Below are positions 23,870 to 37,565 of a stretch of 64,000 nt of DNA, in pieces. The notes under the pieces were generated by a model. It worked only from the letters and a program-made list of their open reading frames with translations, was not told the origin of the DNA and ran no database searches. The DNA is from Calliphora vicina. Lineage: Eukaryota; Arthropoda; Insecta; Diptera; Calliphoridae. The position numbers and the translations under genes were made by a program. The stretch's first letter is position 1, and each line of letters starts with the position of its first letter. The DNA lies in assembly GCF_958450345.1 (NCBI RefSeq), contig NC_088780.1:2354501-2418500 (forward strand), written 5' to 3'.

Positions 23870-24347
23870 CCCAGCAGTTAAGCAAGTAGTCAATGTATCC
23901 CTTAAAGACATAAATTGTCACTAATATTTGACACGTATGTGCTGTTTGTAGTGCAGAAATAATTCAATTGCTTACTTTATACATCCCAGGTAATCTAGGG
24001 TGAAGTCAATTGTCACTTAAGTGTCTCTAAGTTATCTATAATGTAGTCACTTTAAACAAACTGGTTTTATAAAAATTTTGTTGATATAATTCTCAAAGAG
24101 TTTTTTTTTTTAAACTTAAGTAATTCCATTGACATCCAATTTAACCTGGCTAGTGTCTCTAAGTAACCTAGAGTGTAAGAGGAAGGTTTATTTGTTTACA
24201 AGCAAGGATATAGAACTGTCTATAAGATGTCTTTTTAAGTGAGTGTAAATTTTAAAATAACTAGTCACGTAGCTGGTTATGTAACTAGTTGTCACCCTAA
24301 ATGATATGTAAAATCGCTAGTTCGGGTCAGTTTCTAGAACTGCTGGG
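23870..24347. mobile_element. CCCAGCAGTT MITE, copy 1
   Basis: A 478-bp non-coding element with short terminal inverted repeats CCCAGCAGTT and AACTGCTGGG. The internal order (GCAAGTAG.CAATGTATCCCT, CACTTAAGTGTCTCT, TATGTAACTAGTTGTCACCC) is repeated in the copy at 34160-34649. Flanks do not show a convincing target duplication. Confidence 0.82.
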
Positions 24348-27300
24348 ACAAAACAAAACAAAAAATGCTGCAAATAGTGATGGTTGAGTTTGAAGAAAGA
24401 AAAGCTTCTCTTTTTTTTATTTAATTTTTCATTTAGTTTTTTTTTTTTGCTGTAGTTAAATATTTTCTAACCATTTTTCTCTACTTGTGAAAATTACTTA
24501 TTGCTAAAGCATTGAACTCTGTTAGACGTCGATATTGTTGCTGTTGTTGTTGTTGTTCTTATTTTTATTATTTTTATTGAATTTTACTTTAAGAGTGAGT
24601 ATGAGAGTATCGAACGAACATGTTTTAAAAGTCGACTAATTAGTGTACGTGTTTTGTTACAGTTATCATCTGCTGTTATGTATAAAAAATAAAAAAATAA
24701 AAAAAAACAGAAAACTTTAAGAATCTGTATTTTCGGTTCAATTGAATCGGTATTGTTTGGTATGTTCATTTGCAACCTCTCCATCTTTTCTAATACAAAC
24801 TGATGTGAAAAAAACCACTATAAAAGCACAAGCAACAAAAAACAAAAACAAAAAGAAATGAAGAAAAATACTGCAAAAGCAGCAGCATTAACAATAACAA
24901 CAACAAAAATAACAAAAAGTAGTCAAGTATTTCATTTAATTTTTTTCTGCACTGCAACAAATGCGGAAATTGTTAGAAAATTGTTTACTAATGTGTCGCT
25001 AGTGAATGTTAAGCACGAGTGTTTGAGTTCAGATGGAAACAGACATTTAAACACAAACACAAACACACACACACACACATAGATGCAAAATCCCAGCAGG
25101 AAGAAGATGCAGTAAAGAGGCCTTCATAAAGGCCTGTAATGCCTGAAAACCTGAAGGTCTGCTGATGCAAGACCTTAAAGGCGATTATTAAGGAATATAG
25201 TCTTAATAAATTCAGCATATAATCTAAAACATCTACTATAAAGTATAATGTGTGTTGTTTTATATATAAAAAACTATTTCACGCGAACACAATATCTTGG
25301 CCAAAAGTAATTTTTTGCACTAACAATTATAATGTTTTTGTTAATGACGTTTGATTAATCATAAATCAAAGCAAATAACTGCATATTTGGTTTTTGTAAA
25401 AAACAAATATCAGCTGATTTATGGGCAGTCGAAAAGTGCAAAAGTGTAATTTTGATATGAATAAAAACGTTGTTTTATCAGTTGTTAAACAAATAGAAGG
25501 AAATCGTGCATAATACAGTAAAGAGAGGGGATAGTAAGTAATTAAAAAAAAACTTAATATTTTGGTGGACGTTATTCCTTGTTAACAAAACGTGTAATTC
25601 TAACTTAACCTCAAATTAATGACTTTTTCCATAAATATAAACTTCGCATAAGCTTTTGATAATGTTGGCAGTGGACTGCCGTGTTTTTCATTGATGTAAA
25701 GTGTTAATAAAAGAATTCTGAATTTATTTTTTTGTTATTTTTCGTTTCGGTTTCTTTCGGGTTTTTTCGGTTTTTGATTTATATAATTTTCTTTCAGACA
25801 GCCTCAGATTAAAATATAGCAAACTTTCTAATATGAAAAAAATAATAAGAAAAAAATCTATGCTGTTTACAATTTTATTATCATTGAAATTTATTTAAAT
25901 ACTGTTTCAAAACAAGATTTAGCTTCGTTAAAGCAAAATATACAAACTTTTTGTAAAAAATTATCGTTAAGGTGGCGCAAGGCTCACGGAAAATTAACGA
26001 CTTTTTCAAGAAAGATTTTGTCTGAATGGCTTATACGCCATTTTGCTAGCCCCCCTAACGTATTTTCATCGTGCCGAATTTCCACTTTTTTCATATTTTC
26101 ATATGGTGACAACCCTAAAAATATTCACTATAACAAAAATCAAAAAATCCAGTTGTACGTGCTCATGAAAAACTCCTAAATTCCAAATTTTAGTCTTATC
26201 GGTTCAAAACTTTGGCTGAAATTAATTATATGGCCTAAAAAGTAGGTCAACCTACTGTGAAATGTAATTAATAAAAGATAAAATTTTTAAAAGATTTTGT
26301 AGCTCTTCATATGGATAATAAAGAGGGTAAAATAGATTTTATTATTGAGGAAATAATTGCAAAATCAATAATGTTTGAATTTTATATAAAGGTTTGTTAG
26401 ACCTTATTTTTTAATGCAATTTTGAATGTGTATCAAAATGTGTATTCAAGGCAGAGTGGAATGAGTATCAGATCTAATAGAATGTGTAAACTGGTATTTT
26501 AGAGGGCCTATAAATTGAAGCCCTAGCTATTTTTTCCCGCTGGTATATATTTAAGAATGCACGTGTATGTATCTGAGTTTATGTTTGGCATATGGTGCAC
26601 TTCTTCAAACAAATTAAAAATAATTTTTAATTGATGACATTTTATATATAACTATGTGTATGTATTGTGAGTTATTCAAATTTTTTTCCTGGTAAGAAAA
26701 AAAAAATAATAAATATTTCCTTTTTTTAATTTTTATTTAATAACTACAATATGTTGCAGTCAGTATTTTAATTATAAGTCTTCACAAATCTGAAATTCCA
26801 TTAGAAGTTTTATTAATTATTTTTATGTTTCCCTTTTGAATGGTATCCGAAAAGTTTTAAATGTATCCAAATCTAACGAAAATGAACGTGTTATTCTAAA
26901 TATTTTTTTTAATCTTGGCTGTTGGAGTTTTATTTAAATAAGTTTTTTTTAAATTCAATTTGATATCCAAAATATATGAATATGCTCTGCAAAATTGATG
27001 CTTGTTTTAAACTCCTTTGTTTTAAATATTTTAAAAACACCTGAATGCACATTCTGGTGGCCTTATTTTGCATATCAGTGTATTTTCCCTTCTTCTAACT
27101 TTTTGTATTCATATCTTAAATTTCATGAAAAATGATATTGCCATGTTTGCTCACTAAGCTAACGATATATAAAATAAGGAAATTCGTGTAATTCCAATAG
27201 ATTAAAACCAGTACCGTTTTTCATAACTAATTTCTATACAACAAAATTAATTAATTAAAAAATTAAAAAAAAGGTTTGTTTCCCCAATCTTTTGTTTTTA

Positions 27301-28248
27301 TATCATTAATTTCACCAAAGAACACAGAAAAATACTAGTTTTTCACCTTTGGTCTTCCGATTTCAGAAAACACATACCCTTTGGAATCTTTTGGAAATTT
27401 CCATTTTTATTCTTTAAAATTTTTAAAAAAATCACGATTTTATTCACGATTTAATTCCATTTAACACTTTTTAAGAAAAAAATTATAATTTTAGGTGGAA
27501 CAAATTTCGAAAAGTGTATCTGTTTTTTTATAACCATATATTTTGAATTATGTAGTCTAAAGTGTAATATCCACTACATAAAACAATAAAATCCTACATA
27601 ATCATCACACATTACCTCTACTTTTTTTAATTTTTCCTAAAATTAAAATCGATAGTTTTTCCAAATTAAAAGAAATATAAAGGAAAATGTTCATATGACA
27701 CAAAATGTGCATGTGTTTACCGAATACGATAAAAATCGTCAATTTGTTTGTGATGTCTGATGGACTTCATGATATAAAAAATATTGTTCATTTCAAAAAA
27801 ATACGAGTTTTTTATAAATTTAAATATACATAGATATGTATCAATCATCATACCAGATTACATAATAAATCGGTAACCAATGCAAGCAATATGAATTTAT
27901 AGTTTAAACGTGTTTTTTGGACATATTAGTCAAATTATCTAAATCAATTTTGGGATCGTTTTGTTTATTGCGAGCATCAAGATTTAACATTTGCTGAAAC
28001 AATAGTATTCAGCTGTTAAAATAAAACAATCTCTGTTAATGTTTTCATTAGCTTTCTATGGGTTTTGTATTGTGTCTTGAAACTGGCGGCTAGTGGAAAG
28101 ACCAGAAGTAAAGTTAAATGCTCAGACTTAAATAGCGATAAGTTAGACATTTAAATTTGCATAATTAGTTTAAAACGTAGACACACGCTACTATTAAGTG
28201 ATTAACTGGCAAGTTTTTATTTCATATTAAAAGCTTTAATCAAATTTA
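24348..28248. other. No gene seen; AT-rich with microsatellites and repeat D
   Basis: Holds a TTG-type run near 24537-24556, an (AC)n run near 25056-25079, and copies of dispersed repeat D near 27290-27420 (inverse) and 27690-27780. A short less AT-rich segment at 25970-26060 (AAGGTGGCGCAAGGCTCACG) is unexplained. Open frames here are microsatellite-driven. Confidence 0.45.
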
Positions 28249-29981
28249 ATGATAACCCTCCTAAATTGTGTACATATGTACAATGTATATTTCATTTTAT
28301 ATTTTTATGATTATGTTTCTTTGTTAAAGATTTTAAATTGTTACGATTATTTTATTAAAGCAGAAAAACTTTTACTTTACATGTTTTTATTTTTTATTTT
28401 TATTTTGCAGTTGTTATTGAAAAAAACATATTCGGAGGATGTAAACCAGCCAAGGGCGCAATCATTTACACAAAATCAATAATAAAAAAAAGTTTTGTAA
28501 CTAAAAGACTGAGTAACGATTTTATAATAAAAAAAAGTAAATAAGTAATAAAAAAAGTGTATTTAAATTGAAAAAAGTTAAACGTGCAATAAAAAATTGA
28601 AGCAATATTTTAATTTCTTTATTTTATTAAAAAAAAATAACACAAACTTAATAAGCGTATTTTGCCCATAATAAAAATAAAACGATTTTATTTACATTTT
28701 TAAACAGTTTTCAAAATAAAAACAAAAGAAAATTCAATGAGAAATAAAAGAGAAAATGATATAATTTATTAATTATTTATAACAAAACACCAACAACAAT
28801 AACAAAGTTATAAATAAATAAAGAAAAGTGTTGTACTCATCATAAAATTTTATTGGCAACAAAAAAAAGCAGACCTGAAGTTGTGTTTTAACAATAAGAT
28901 TGTTTAAAAAAAGTATATATGTAGTTACATATATATAACAAAATAAAGTAAAATGAAATGAAAATATTTAACATACCGCGTGTTTGTTGTAATAGTTTTT
29001 CACTTTTTATTAATATATTTTGTTTGTTGGTTTCTTTGTGTTTGTGGCATGAAAACTTAAACAATTCATTCAAAAATAATAAAAATAACTCAAGTGTAAT
29101 GCACCGAAACCGTAGAGTGTGAGAGAAAATCGTATTGCATTCAATAACAAAAAACAAACAAACAAATAAAAGTCAAATGGAGAAATTTTGAAAAATAATC
29201 TAACAAAAATATTCCTAAATCGAAAAGACTATAAAATACCAGAGTCAATTAAAGCATCATTACTATATTATTTTCAATGTTTTTCCATTTTTGTTTTCTA
29301 AATGTAAACTTATATTAATTAGTTGCAGTTACAATAATATGTGTAACACGTCATTAGGAAAAATATAACTAACTATTCATTAGAAAACTAGTAAATTATA
29401 AACGTTTTAAAGAAAAATCAAATAAATTTATTGATACTGGCTGATCATCATCTACTACTACTCAAGCATACCTACACTTATTTCCTTGTTCATGTATCGA
29501 TCGATGACTTGATGATTGTGATTGTGTGTAATTTTATAATTGGAAAAACAAAAAACTTGGTAAGTGAATAAATTACTTACATAACTACATACATACATAC
29601 ATATGTATGTATGTTGATTATGTACATGTGTATTTATCTAAATATTAATATTAAGTATTTGAACCCCCAGATAAAAATATTTAAAGAGCGCAAAAAAGCA
29701 ACAAAAAATATACCCATGAAATTCCTTGTTATTATTATTGTTATTGTTGTTGTTGTTTTTGCTATTAACAAATTTGTTGAATTTAATAAAAATGCTAACA
29801 TTACCTTAAGCCATCAAGCAGAATAATGACAGAATAACACGTAACAACAATAACATTCGACTAAAATGACATAACAGTAGTATTAACCCAACTCTAAAAG
29901 AAAAATACCCACTTACTTATTTACTTATGTATGTATGAATGTTTGTATGTATGTATTTCATTTTTATTATTTTGTACATAT
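28249..29981. other. No confident gene; a good acceptor-like site at 28410
   Basis: A pyrimidine-rich tract followed by CAG (TTTTTATTTTTATTTTGCAG, ending at 28410) precedes a less AT-rich patch, AGGATGTAAACCAGCCAAGG. This could be a non-coding exon boundary on the Sb strand, but nothing else supports it. The remainder is A-rich, with a palindromic ACATACATACATATGTATGT microsatellite near 29590-29610. Confidence 0.25.
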
Positions 29982-30113
29982 TAGGGTGATCGACACGGTT
30001 TTTAATAACCGGTTATTACCGGTTTTTTTGAAGAGCTCACATTTCGAATATCGAAGAAAGCGGGGTTTTTTCCTTGAATAGCCGGTTTTTTCTATAAGTG
30101 TGTTTTTATGAGT

Positions 30114-30246
30114 TTAAGGGCCATTATTACAACTTGGCTTTTGAGTTCCCAGTAGTAAAAGTTAACTTTGAGCAATAGAAAAAGTTACCCTTAAAGTTGA
30201 CTTTTACTATTGGGCCATTAAAGGCAAGTTGTAATAATGGACCTTA
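30114..30246. mobile_element. Small palindromic MITE nested in the hAT-like element
   Basis: A 133-bp near-palindrome: TTAAGGGCCATTATTACAAC at the left answers GTTGTAATAATGGACCTTA at the right, and AGTAAAAGTTAACTTTGAG answers AAAGTTGACTTTTACTATT inside. It is non-coding and can fold as a hairpin. Confidence 0.75.
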
Positions 30247-30394
30247 GAGTATTAAAAACGTTAACTTTGAAAAATAAATATACTCCAAAGCATATATACT
30301 ATGTTTTATTCCTAAAAGATTATTTTAGCCTTCATATGAGTTCACATTTGCTGACGTTAACAATCTTCGGGTCAAATTTGACCCCAATAGAAAA

Positions 30395-30890
30395 TATGTA
30401 TATATTTTTTTTGACAATTTTTTAAACCTAACGTAATTTTTGACATTTGAAATTTAAAGTCATAAAATTTCAAAAATATCAACCACTCACTTTATGAAAA
30501 AATTCAATTTTAATTTCAAAATGGCTCAAATTTGACCCGAAGACCTTATGAAGGATAAGAAAAACATTGCTTTGGTATCTAGCCGAGGAATCGCAGTTTT
30601 CATACAAGTCTAATGTTCAGCAAAGCTCTGAAAACATTTAACTTAATTGTGCGTAACAAAAATTCAAGTTTTTTGCTCCAGGTCAAATATTACCCAAAGA
30701 CCTTAAGTGCCAAAAATTTAATAGATATTTTTTTGCCAATTTGTTTTTCTAAAAACCTAACGTAGTTGTTGACATTTGAAGTTAACTAAAATTCATAAAA
30801 TATCAAAAATATTAACCACTTACTTTTAGAAAAAATTCAATTTTAATTTCAAAATGGATCAAATTTCACCCGAAGACCTTGTGAAGGTTA
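30395..30890 (+). repeat. Direct repeat pair of about 150 bp
   Basis: The block 30395-30555 recurs at 30733-30890. Shared phrases are AAACCTAACGTA, TTGACATTTGAA, AAATTCAATTTTAATTTCAA and GACCTT.TGAAGG, in the same order. The surrounding phrase GGTCAAATTTGACCC (30370-30384) is an exact palindrome. The block is inside the hAT-like element. Confidence 0.7.
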
Positions 30891-31203
30891 AAAAACTAAT
30901 CAAAATTATAAATAACGGCTTATTTTTTGTTATTAGAATACATGTTAATTCTTTATCATAATTATATGATCTCTTTTTTCATTTGTTATGTTTTTCCATG
31001 AACTGTTTGGTTTTAATATATAATATTTTAATAAATAAAAAATTTTTTCTTTGTATTTCTATGCGTTTTAATATTTTGCAAAAAAAACCGGTTAACCGGT
31101 TATTATTTAAAAATCAATACCGAAACCGGTTTATATTAAATTCCAATTTTTCGAAGAAACCGAAAACCGGTTTCTAAAAAATGTCGAAGAATCGATTATC
31201 CTA

Positions 31204-34159
31204 GTATAGATACATATGTATGTACTTACAAATAGCAACAGCATATGTATATAAGTACATACATACATATGCATAAGTACGACTACATATAAGCATTAAT
31301 ATGACATCAGAAATATAAAAGAATTAATTCGTTGTCATTGTAAAATAATATCCATATGAATGATGATGTGATGCGTTATGACGTTAAGTTTTGTGTCCAT
31401 TTACCAACAGATAGGAAAATGTGTATACTTTACATAAATTTTGTTAAAAGTTTTTATAGTTAAATGTATTAAAAAGTTTATTTTGTAAAAAGTCCATCAA
31501 AAATAAGGGGTTTCAAAACTTTCATTAAATTATACCCATTATATTTTTCCCAGGAATATTTTTAATAAATTCGGCACATTTCTTTTCATATAGTAACAAT
31601 ATTCAGAATCATTGTGATGATCATATGTTGTTGCTCCAATCATGACAACGATGTATAACAATTGAAATAACCGAATTTGACTGAAAAATGTTTATTTAAA
31701 ATATGAAAATTTTGACTTAAAACAAATTTAAATTTTAAGTTCTTAAATAAATTTTGGAAGTGCATAGTACATACCTAACATAGCAACTTCTATTGATATT
31801 AATATTTATAGAAAATAATCTAACATTCTGATTTGAAAAAATCATTTCCATATTTAATATAAGCGGACCTCTCAAAGTTTTTTTGAAGTAGTTCGATTAA
31901 ATTAATGGTTTAAGTTGATATTCATTTTAAAGTTTTTTTTTCTGGTAATGGAAATGTCCCACGGTATAAATATGTACGGCAACATTACATTACTGCCAGA
32001 ATGAGTATAGAAAAAACTTGTAAAACAAAGAGAATACACATTTTATTTAGTTTGATCAAACATTTAGAAAATTAATAAAATAAAATTAATAGTGACAAAA
32101 AACAAACTGAAATCCAGAAATCCAAATTAATGTTGAGAAAAAACAACAATTGAAATTAAGAAATCCAATTTGATTTTGAGAAAAATCCAATTGAATTTGA
32201 GAAATCTAAATTAATAGGAAACACATATTGAAATTGAGAAAATAAAAATATGTATGACAATTTTTAATTTCTTTTTTCTTATGAAATACCTACTACGAGT
32301 ACAAAATTTAAACCGAATAGAAATTTATTATTTCTCAAACATCAATTTGTATTTTATGAATTTTAATTTTCATTTTCTGAATATTAATTTCGATTTCTGA
32401 AGTTCAATAGGATTTTTCTCAATATCAGATTGGATATTTCAATTTGATTTTTCTCAATATTAATTTGAATTTCAATTTGTCATTTCTCAACATTAATTTG
32501 GATTGCTTAATTTAAAATTGTATTTTCTCAATATTGATTTGATTTTCTCAATATCAATTGGTATTTTCTCAATTTCAACTTAAAATGGTGTAGTTCATAG
32601 TTCAAAAATTTAATTGTGAAAGCGAATGATTTAAATTAGTTATTTTTGTTAAACAATTTTATTAATTCATTAACTACCCAAGACTTAAATAAATAAAATT
32701 AATTTTAAAACAATTAGGAATTTCACAATCAAATTAAAAATAGTTTTACTCTTATTGTTATGAAGAATTATTGCAATATGTCTTAATAATTCATTTAAAG
32801 AATGCAATACGAATGCATTCATAGGCTTAATTCCTTCCATAGAATTAATCCTTATATACATATATGATTAAAAACAAAAGTCGAAATTCGACTGAATGAA
32901 TATCATATATTTTCATTGAGTTAGATTTTAATTAACACGAATTTAACCATTCAAATGTTAAATGAAGTTTATTATGAATTAATTCAACGATGAATTAATT
33001 CTATTCAAATAAAAACTATGAATAAAGCTTAAGAATTTGTTTCATTGGGAATGGTTTTATGGAATTTACTTCTTATTAATTTAATTATGAATTACTATTT
33101 TAGTGAATTTAGTGAAGCTTAAATTAATTAATTTGTAGCTCTGATCTCTATCCACTAAATTACCACTCCAACTACTTTTATTTTTTGAAAAAATCGGTTA
33201 CTTCATTCTTTTATATACCTTAGTAAATAATCGACTAACTATTATTTTAATTTTGTTTATTTTTGAATAAATAATGATATTAAAATAATTTTGTTTCCTT
33301 TTTTTATTTGCAAAAATTCCCTTTTATGAAATTTTCTTAAATTATAAGTTACTGTAGTTCGATGATAATTTTAAATGAAACCAGATTAATAACTGTGAGT
33401 GCAAATATTTAGTTTATGTATTTATGTTTTAGTATTATTATGTGTTTGTGATTTTAACACAAAAACATCAGAATGAGTTAAGTTTATATATTGATTTGTC
33501 ATTATTGATTTTGTCATTATGTTTGTAACAAATCAAAATATTTGTCACAGATCCAGATTAGTATATATATTCTGGTTCTTCATAAGATTCTAAGAGTATC
33601 TAGATATTTCTGTCTGTCTGTTCATCCGTCTGTCTATTGAAAACACGATAGGTCCCAAACAAAAAGATCTAGCTGGCTGAAATTTTCCACACATACACTT
33701 TTTTTTGATAAAGTTTGTCTGATATTGCAAATATGCAATATTGATTCATGATTTCACATAGTCCCCATACTGTTTCAACAGTCATAAATGTATTGATTAT
33801 GCAGCAATGCTGGGTCTCCATTACTGAAGTTAATTTTAAATTTAATAAATCAATAAAATAATAAAAAAGTAAAATTACAGTGTTGCCTTTAAATTTTTTA
33901 CAAATTAAAGTCCATTTTGTTGTAGTAAAATTTTTAAATAAGCGAAATAAACAGTTTTATATTCTCCTGAAAGCGTTTGTTTTCTAAGATAGAAGGATTT
34001 CAATATATAGTCCTTAGATACTCGTACTGAGTTTTATTGAAAAAATTAGAACAATTTTTATGAAACTATTTTAAACAAACTGAACTATTCTCAAACAGTA
34101 CAAATGCGGGTGCCTGTCCTAGTGTGCATGTGTATGTTTGTGAATATAGAATTGAATAC
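31204..34159. other. No gene seen apart from repeats
   Basis: AT-rich sequence with ACATACATACATATG microsatellites (31213-31275), the opposed short repeats at 32100-32600, and a family A-like fragment near 33530-33660 (TATATATTCTGGTTCTTCAT, TCTGTCTGTTCATCCGTCTG). No coding signal. Confidence 0.45.
32100..32600. repeat. Degenerate short repeats in opposed orientations
   Basis: From about 32105 to 32235 the phrase TTGAGAAAATCCAATT and variants recur about every 20-35 bp on the + strand; from about 32400 to 32575 the inverse, ATTTTCTCAATATCAATTGG and variants, recurs in the same way. The last units are 20-21 bp apart. The whole could fold into a loose hairpin. It resembles the 21-bp tandem at 22946-23050 in unit length and content. 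Confidence 0.6.
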
Positions 34160-34649
34160 CCCAGCAATCAAGCAAGTAGACAATGTATCCCTTATAGATA
34201 GTAATTGTCACTAATGTCTGAACACTTGGCTGACTCCAATTGATATATTTTTGGTCATTTGACACGAATATGCTCTTTGTAGTGTGGAGAGAAGTCAATT
34301 GGTTACTTTATATATCCCTTGTGATACAGCGTGAAGACAATTCACACTTAAGTGTCTCTCGTTAATCTAGATAGTAGTCACTTAAAACGTTTATTTTGAA
34401 CTGCTAATTTTATTGATATAATTCTCATAAAATTTATTTTATTTTTGCACATGTAGCCTAGAATGATGAAAATAGTCAATTTATGTGAATCCAATGCGCT
34501 GACTACTTTGGACCAGCTATCAGACAGTCTCATTGTAATCCAAAAGGTCAAGATAAAATAGCTAGTCAGAAATCCAGTTATGTAACTAGTTGTCACCCAA
34601 AATGACAGGTAAAATCATTTGTTCGGGAAAGTCTCCTAGAACTGCTGGG
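34160..34649. mobile_element. CCCAGCAGTT MITE, copy 2
   Basis: A 490-bp sister of 23870-24347 in the same orientation: left end CCCAGCAATCAAGCAAGTAG, right end AGAACTGCTGGG. It has an extra 30-35 bp near 34225 relative to copy 1 and lacks some internal bases. The - strand frame at 34378-34596 lies wholly inside and is not a gene. Confidence 0.82.
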
Positions 34650-37565
34650 ACATGATTTGAAAAACAAAAGACTTGAGACACAAACTCTCGTTTGATGTTA
34701 AAAGAAAACTGGAACTGTGAGGAAGTAAAATGTTAAATGAAATCAACAGGGATTAGTAAATTGATAGAGGAATATACTGAAATTGAAATTGTTGTGGCAA
34801 AAACGTTACGTATGTAGGTGTGTAGGTGTGTATGTATTCGCTAGCACATTGTGTAAATGTAAAGTGACAACACTTCTATTTCGCCCAGTGTAAAGAGCTA
34901 AATGATTTTGGTGTTAACAAACTGTTTGATCATGCTCTCGTTTTGTTTTTGTTTATTGCTTAAACTTTAAATAAAAGTAATTTTTGTTTCTGTTTCTGTT
35001 TTTTTTTTTTTTGCTTTATCAACTTTATTTCTGTGCAATGTAAATTATTTGTAAGCATGCGTGACTTATTTGTGTCATTTTGAAAAAGCAGAAGAAAAAA
35101 AAAATAAATTATGCAATATAAACTCTTTGAAATGTACGTTAAATTTATTTTAAAAATGTACATACTCCATACGTATGGAAATAATAAAAAAAAGTGTAAG
35201 TTGATGTTACAGACATACATACATATGTAGATACATATTATTTAATGTGTGGATGTCTGTATGTATATAAAGTCTTAATGTAGGTTGAGTGAGTTGTTTT
35301 ATTTATACATATTTCTCTATATTTTTAGATATTTAAATGTTTCAAACTCATGATTAAATTGTTATCACAAAATAAAATATTTCGTTTGTTTTGCTGCTGC
35401 TATTTCGACAGTTCTTGCAATTAACCTACAAAAGAGCGGTTCTTAAATAACTGAAGGTGTGTTTGCTTATTAACTATTTATAAGCAAAATTATAAAATTA
35501 TAAAACATAAATATGTATGCTTGTCTATTTATGACCCCATTTGAATGTGATTGTTTTTTTATGGTTTAACAACTAATTAGCTTATTTAACGAATTTCTTT
35601 CTCATCCTAAATGATTTACATACTTTAATAATTTCACTTAAATAAAAGAAATGCTCCACTGCTAACAAAACTTTAGATCTACTTAGTCAAGAAGTGAATG
35701 TAAATATCAAACTACATTTGAATACAAGTGGATTAAATTTAACATTTTCACATTTCAAGCAATTAACATTTTTGTTTCTTTCGTTATAAACAAGCCCTTG
35801 CATGTATCCACAGTCATTAAAAAGAAGCTTGGAATTTAGTTTGTTAATTCAAATACATTAGTTAAATAGAAATAAAGCAATTTTAGAATAGATGTGTATA
35901 AATTATATTACATATCTTGTACAATTACTTACAATCATTTTATTACTTAACAAATTACGAGTGCAAACAAAAATTAAATAAAAACAGAAAGTGTTTTTCT
36001 AAAATAAATTACTTTAAAAGTGAACAGATTAATGTTTAAACATTTATGGCAAACGCCTTTTTAACTCAAAACAATGTAATAATAACACCTCTAATGATTT
36101 ATAAGATTAAAAATATTAACATTTATTAGTTTGTGTGTCTGTAGTGCTTCTTTTGATAATAAAATGACTCTAACTACTTTAATATTGTAGCAAAATTATT
36201 ATATTGCGAAATTAGTACTTTTTATAGACTTCACCACGAGTAATATCTACATTGTATTTTAGTTTAATTTCTACAATATTCATTTTCCATCTTATGAAAT
36301 ATTTATATAATATGGTGCTCCATGTTATGCTTTTTTGGATTTTCAATGTTCCCAAGGATGCTAAAATTTTTTAGAAAAATCGAATAACATTTAGATGTTG
36401 CACATTTTTATTCCAGTTTTGAGTTTTGGGTCAAAAAAGCAGTATTTTGAATCCTCATTTATCGTTTGTTAAAATCGAAAAAAACTTTTGTAATGTTTTG
36501 AAATTTCGTTTAAAAAATTATTTGGAAATGAAATACAAAAACTGTTTTAATTGGATTTTTTTCAACATTAAATTTTTGATATTTTTTCGACAACTTTTTT
36601 TATAATCTTAGTTTTAACATCAAAGTACGAACTGAAAACTTTTATAAAATCCCAAAATTATAAAATTTCATTAGTAATTAAAATAAAAAAACTCTCACCT
36701 TAAGTGAATGTCATGTCATCTATTGTTTTTTTTTTCACAAAATCCCAAAATCTTTTTGACAAGCACTTGCTACCAATGGACCATCTTAACTAAATATGTA
36801 TGTATGTAGTTGTATTTATGTAGTAAGTATCTTTGTGTACATATATACATACATAACACACTTTTCTTTATCAATCAATTTGATTTGCAACGCCACACGT
36901 GATCAATAATGATCATAACATAACGAAGACAGCAACGAAATCTTCAATAACATTCGATTTCATACAAATAAATTCAACAAAAAAGAATACCTACTTAGTG
37001 TGTGTGTTTGTATACAATGGAAACGCTTTGTAATATTTTGAATAGAAATATTGAAAGACACAACAATATCCGCATCGAATCGAATGGCGGCGGGTGGCTT
37101 TTTGATTGATCAAAAATAAATGAAAAGAAAATTACATTAACGCGTGTCAGACCTAGACAGACAATGTATCTATGTAGTTGAACAAAGAAAGAAAGAAATA
37201 AAAGAAATTCTATTAAATGACTTTTAGTTTCTATAATACATAAAATGCATGGTAACAGTATGGATCTATAATATTCAATTTAAAATTTTAATCATAAACA
37301 TCATCAGCTTGCTTTATAGAATTAATGAGAAATCATTCCAAAGCCATCAAATTAAGGACACTAATTCGATTTCAAAATATTTGTATCTATGAAATTATTT
37401 AATAGACATACAATTCCTTTTAAATATGTACTGAACACACTCAGACTACTACTAATAAACGAAATTGCTTTCGTTAGAAGCTAAAAATTCTAGTGCGTAT
37501 AAAAAGTGGTTAGAATTCTTACTACAGCTACAAATAGAGCGACATTCAAACATACATAAATAGGT
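34650..37565. other. No gene seen
   Basis: AT-rich sequence with T and A homopolymers (34999-35014), an ACATACATATGTAGATAC microsatellite at 35213-35235 and no recognised repeat or protein motif. Poly-Lys/Gln-coding frames here come from A-rich runs. Confidence 0.4.

Larger units (their letters stand above)
29982..31203. mobile_element. hAT-like element with ACCGGTT-rich ends
   Basis: Starts TAGGGTGATCGACACGGTTT and ends, in inverse, ATCGATTATCCTA. AACCGGTTATTACCGGTT-type sequence follows the left end and precedes the right end (31088-31174). Flanks GTACATAT and GTATAGAT agree at 6 of 8 positions. The interior lacks a transposase and holds a nested palindromic element (30114-30246) and a duplicated 150-bp segment. 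Confidence 0.7.
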
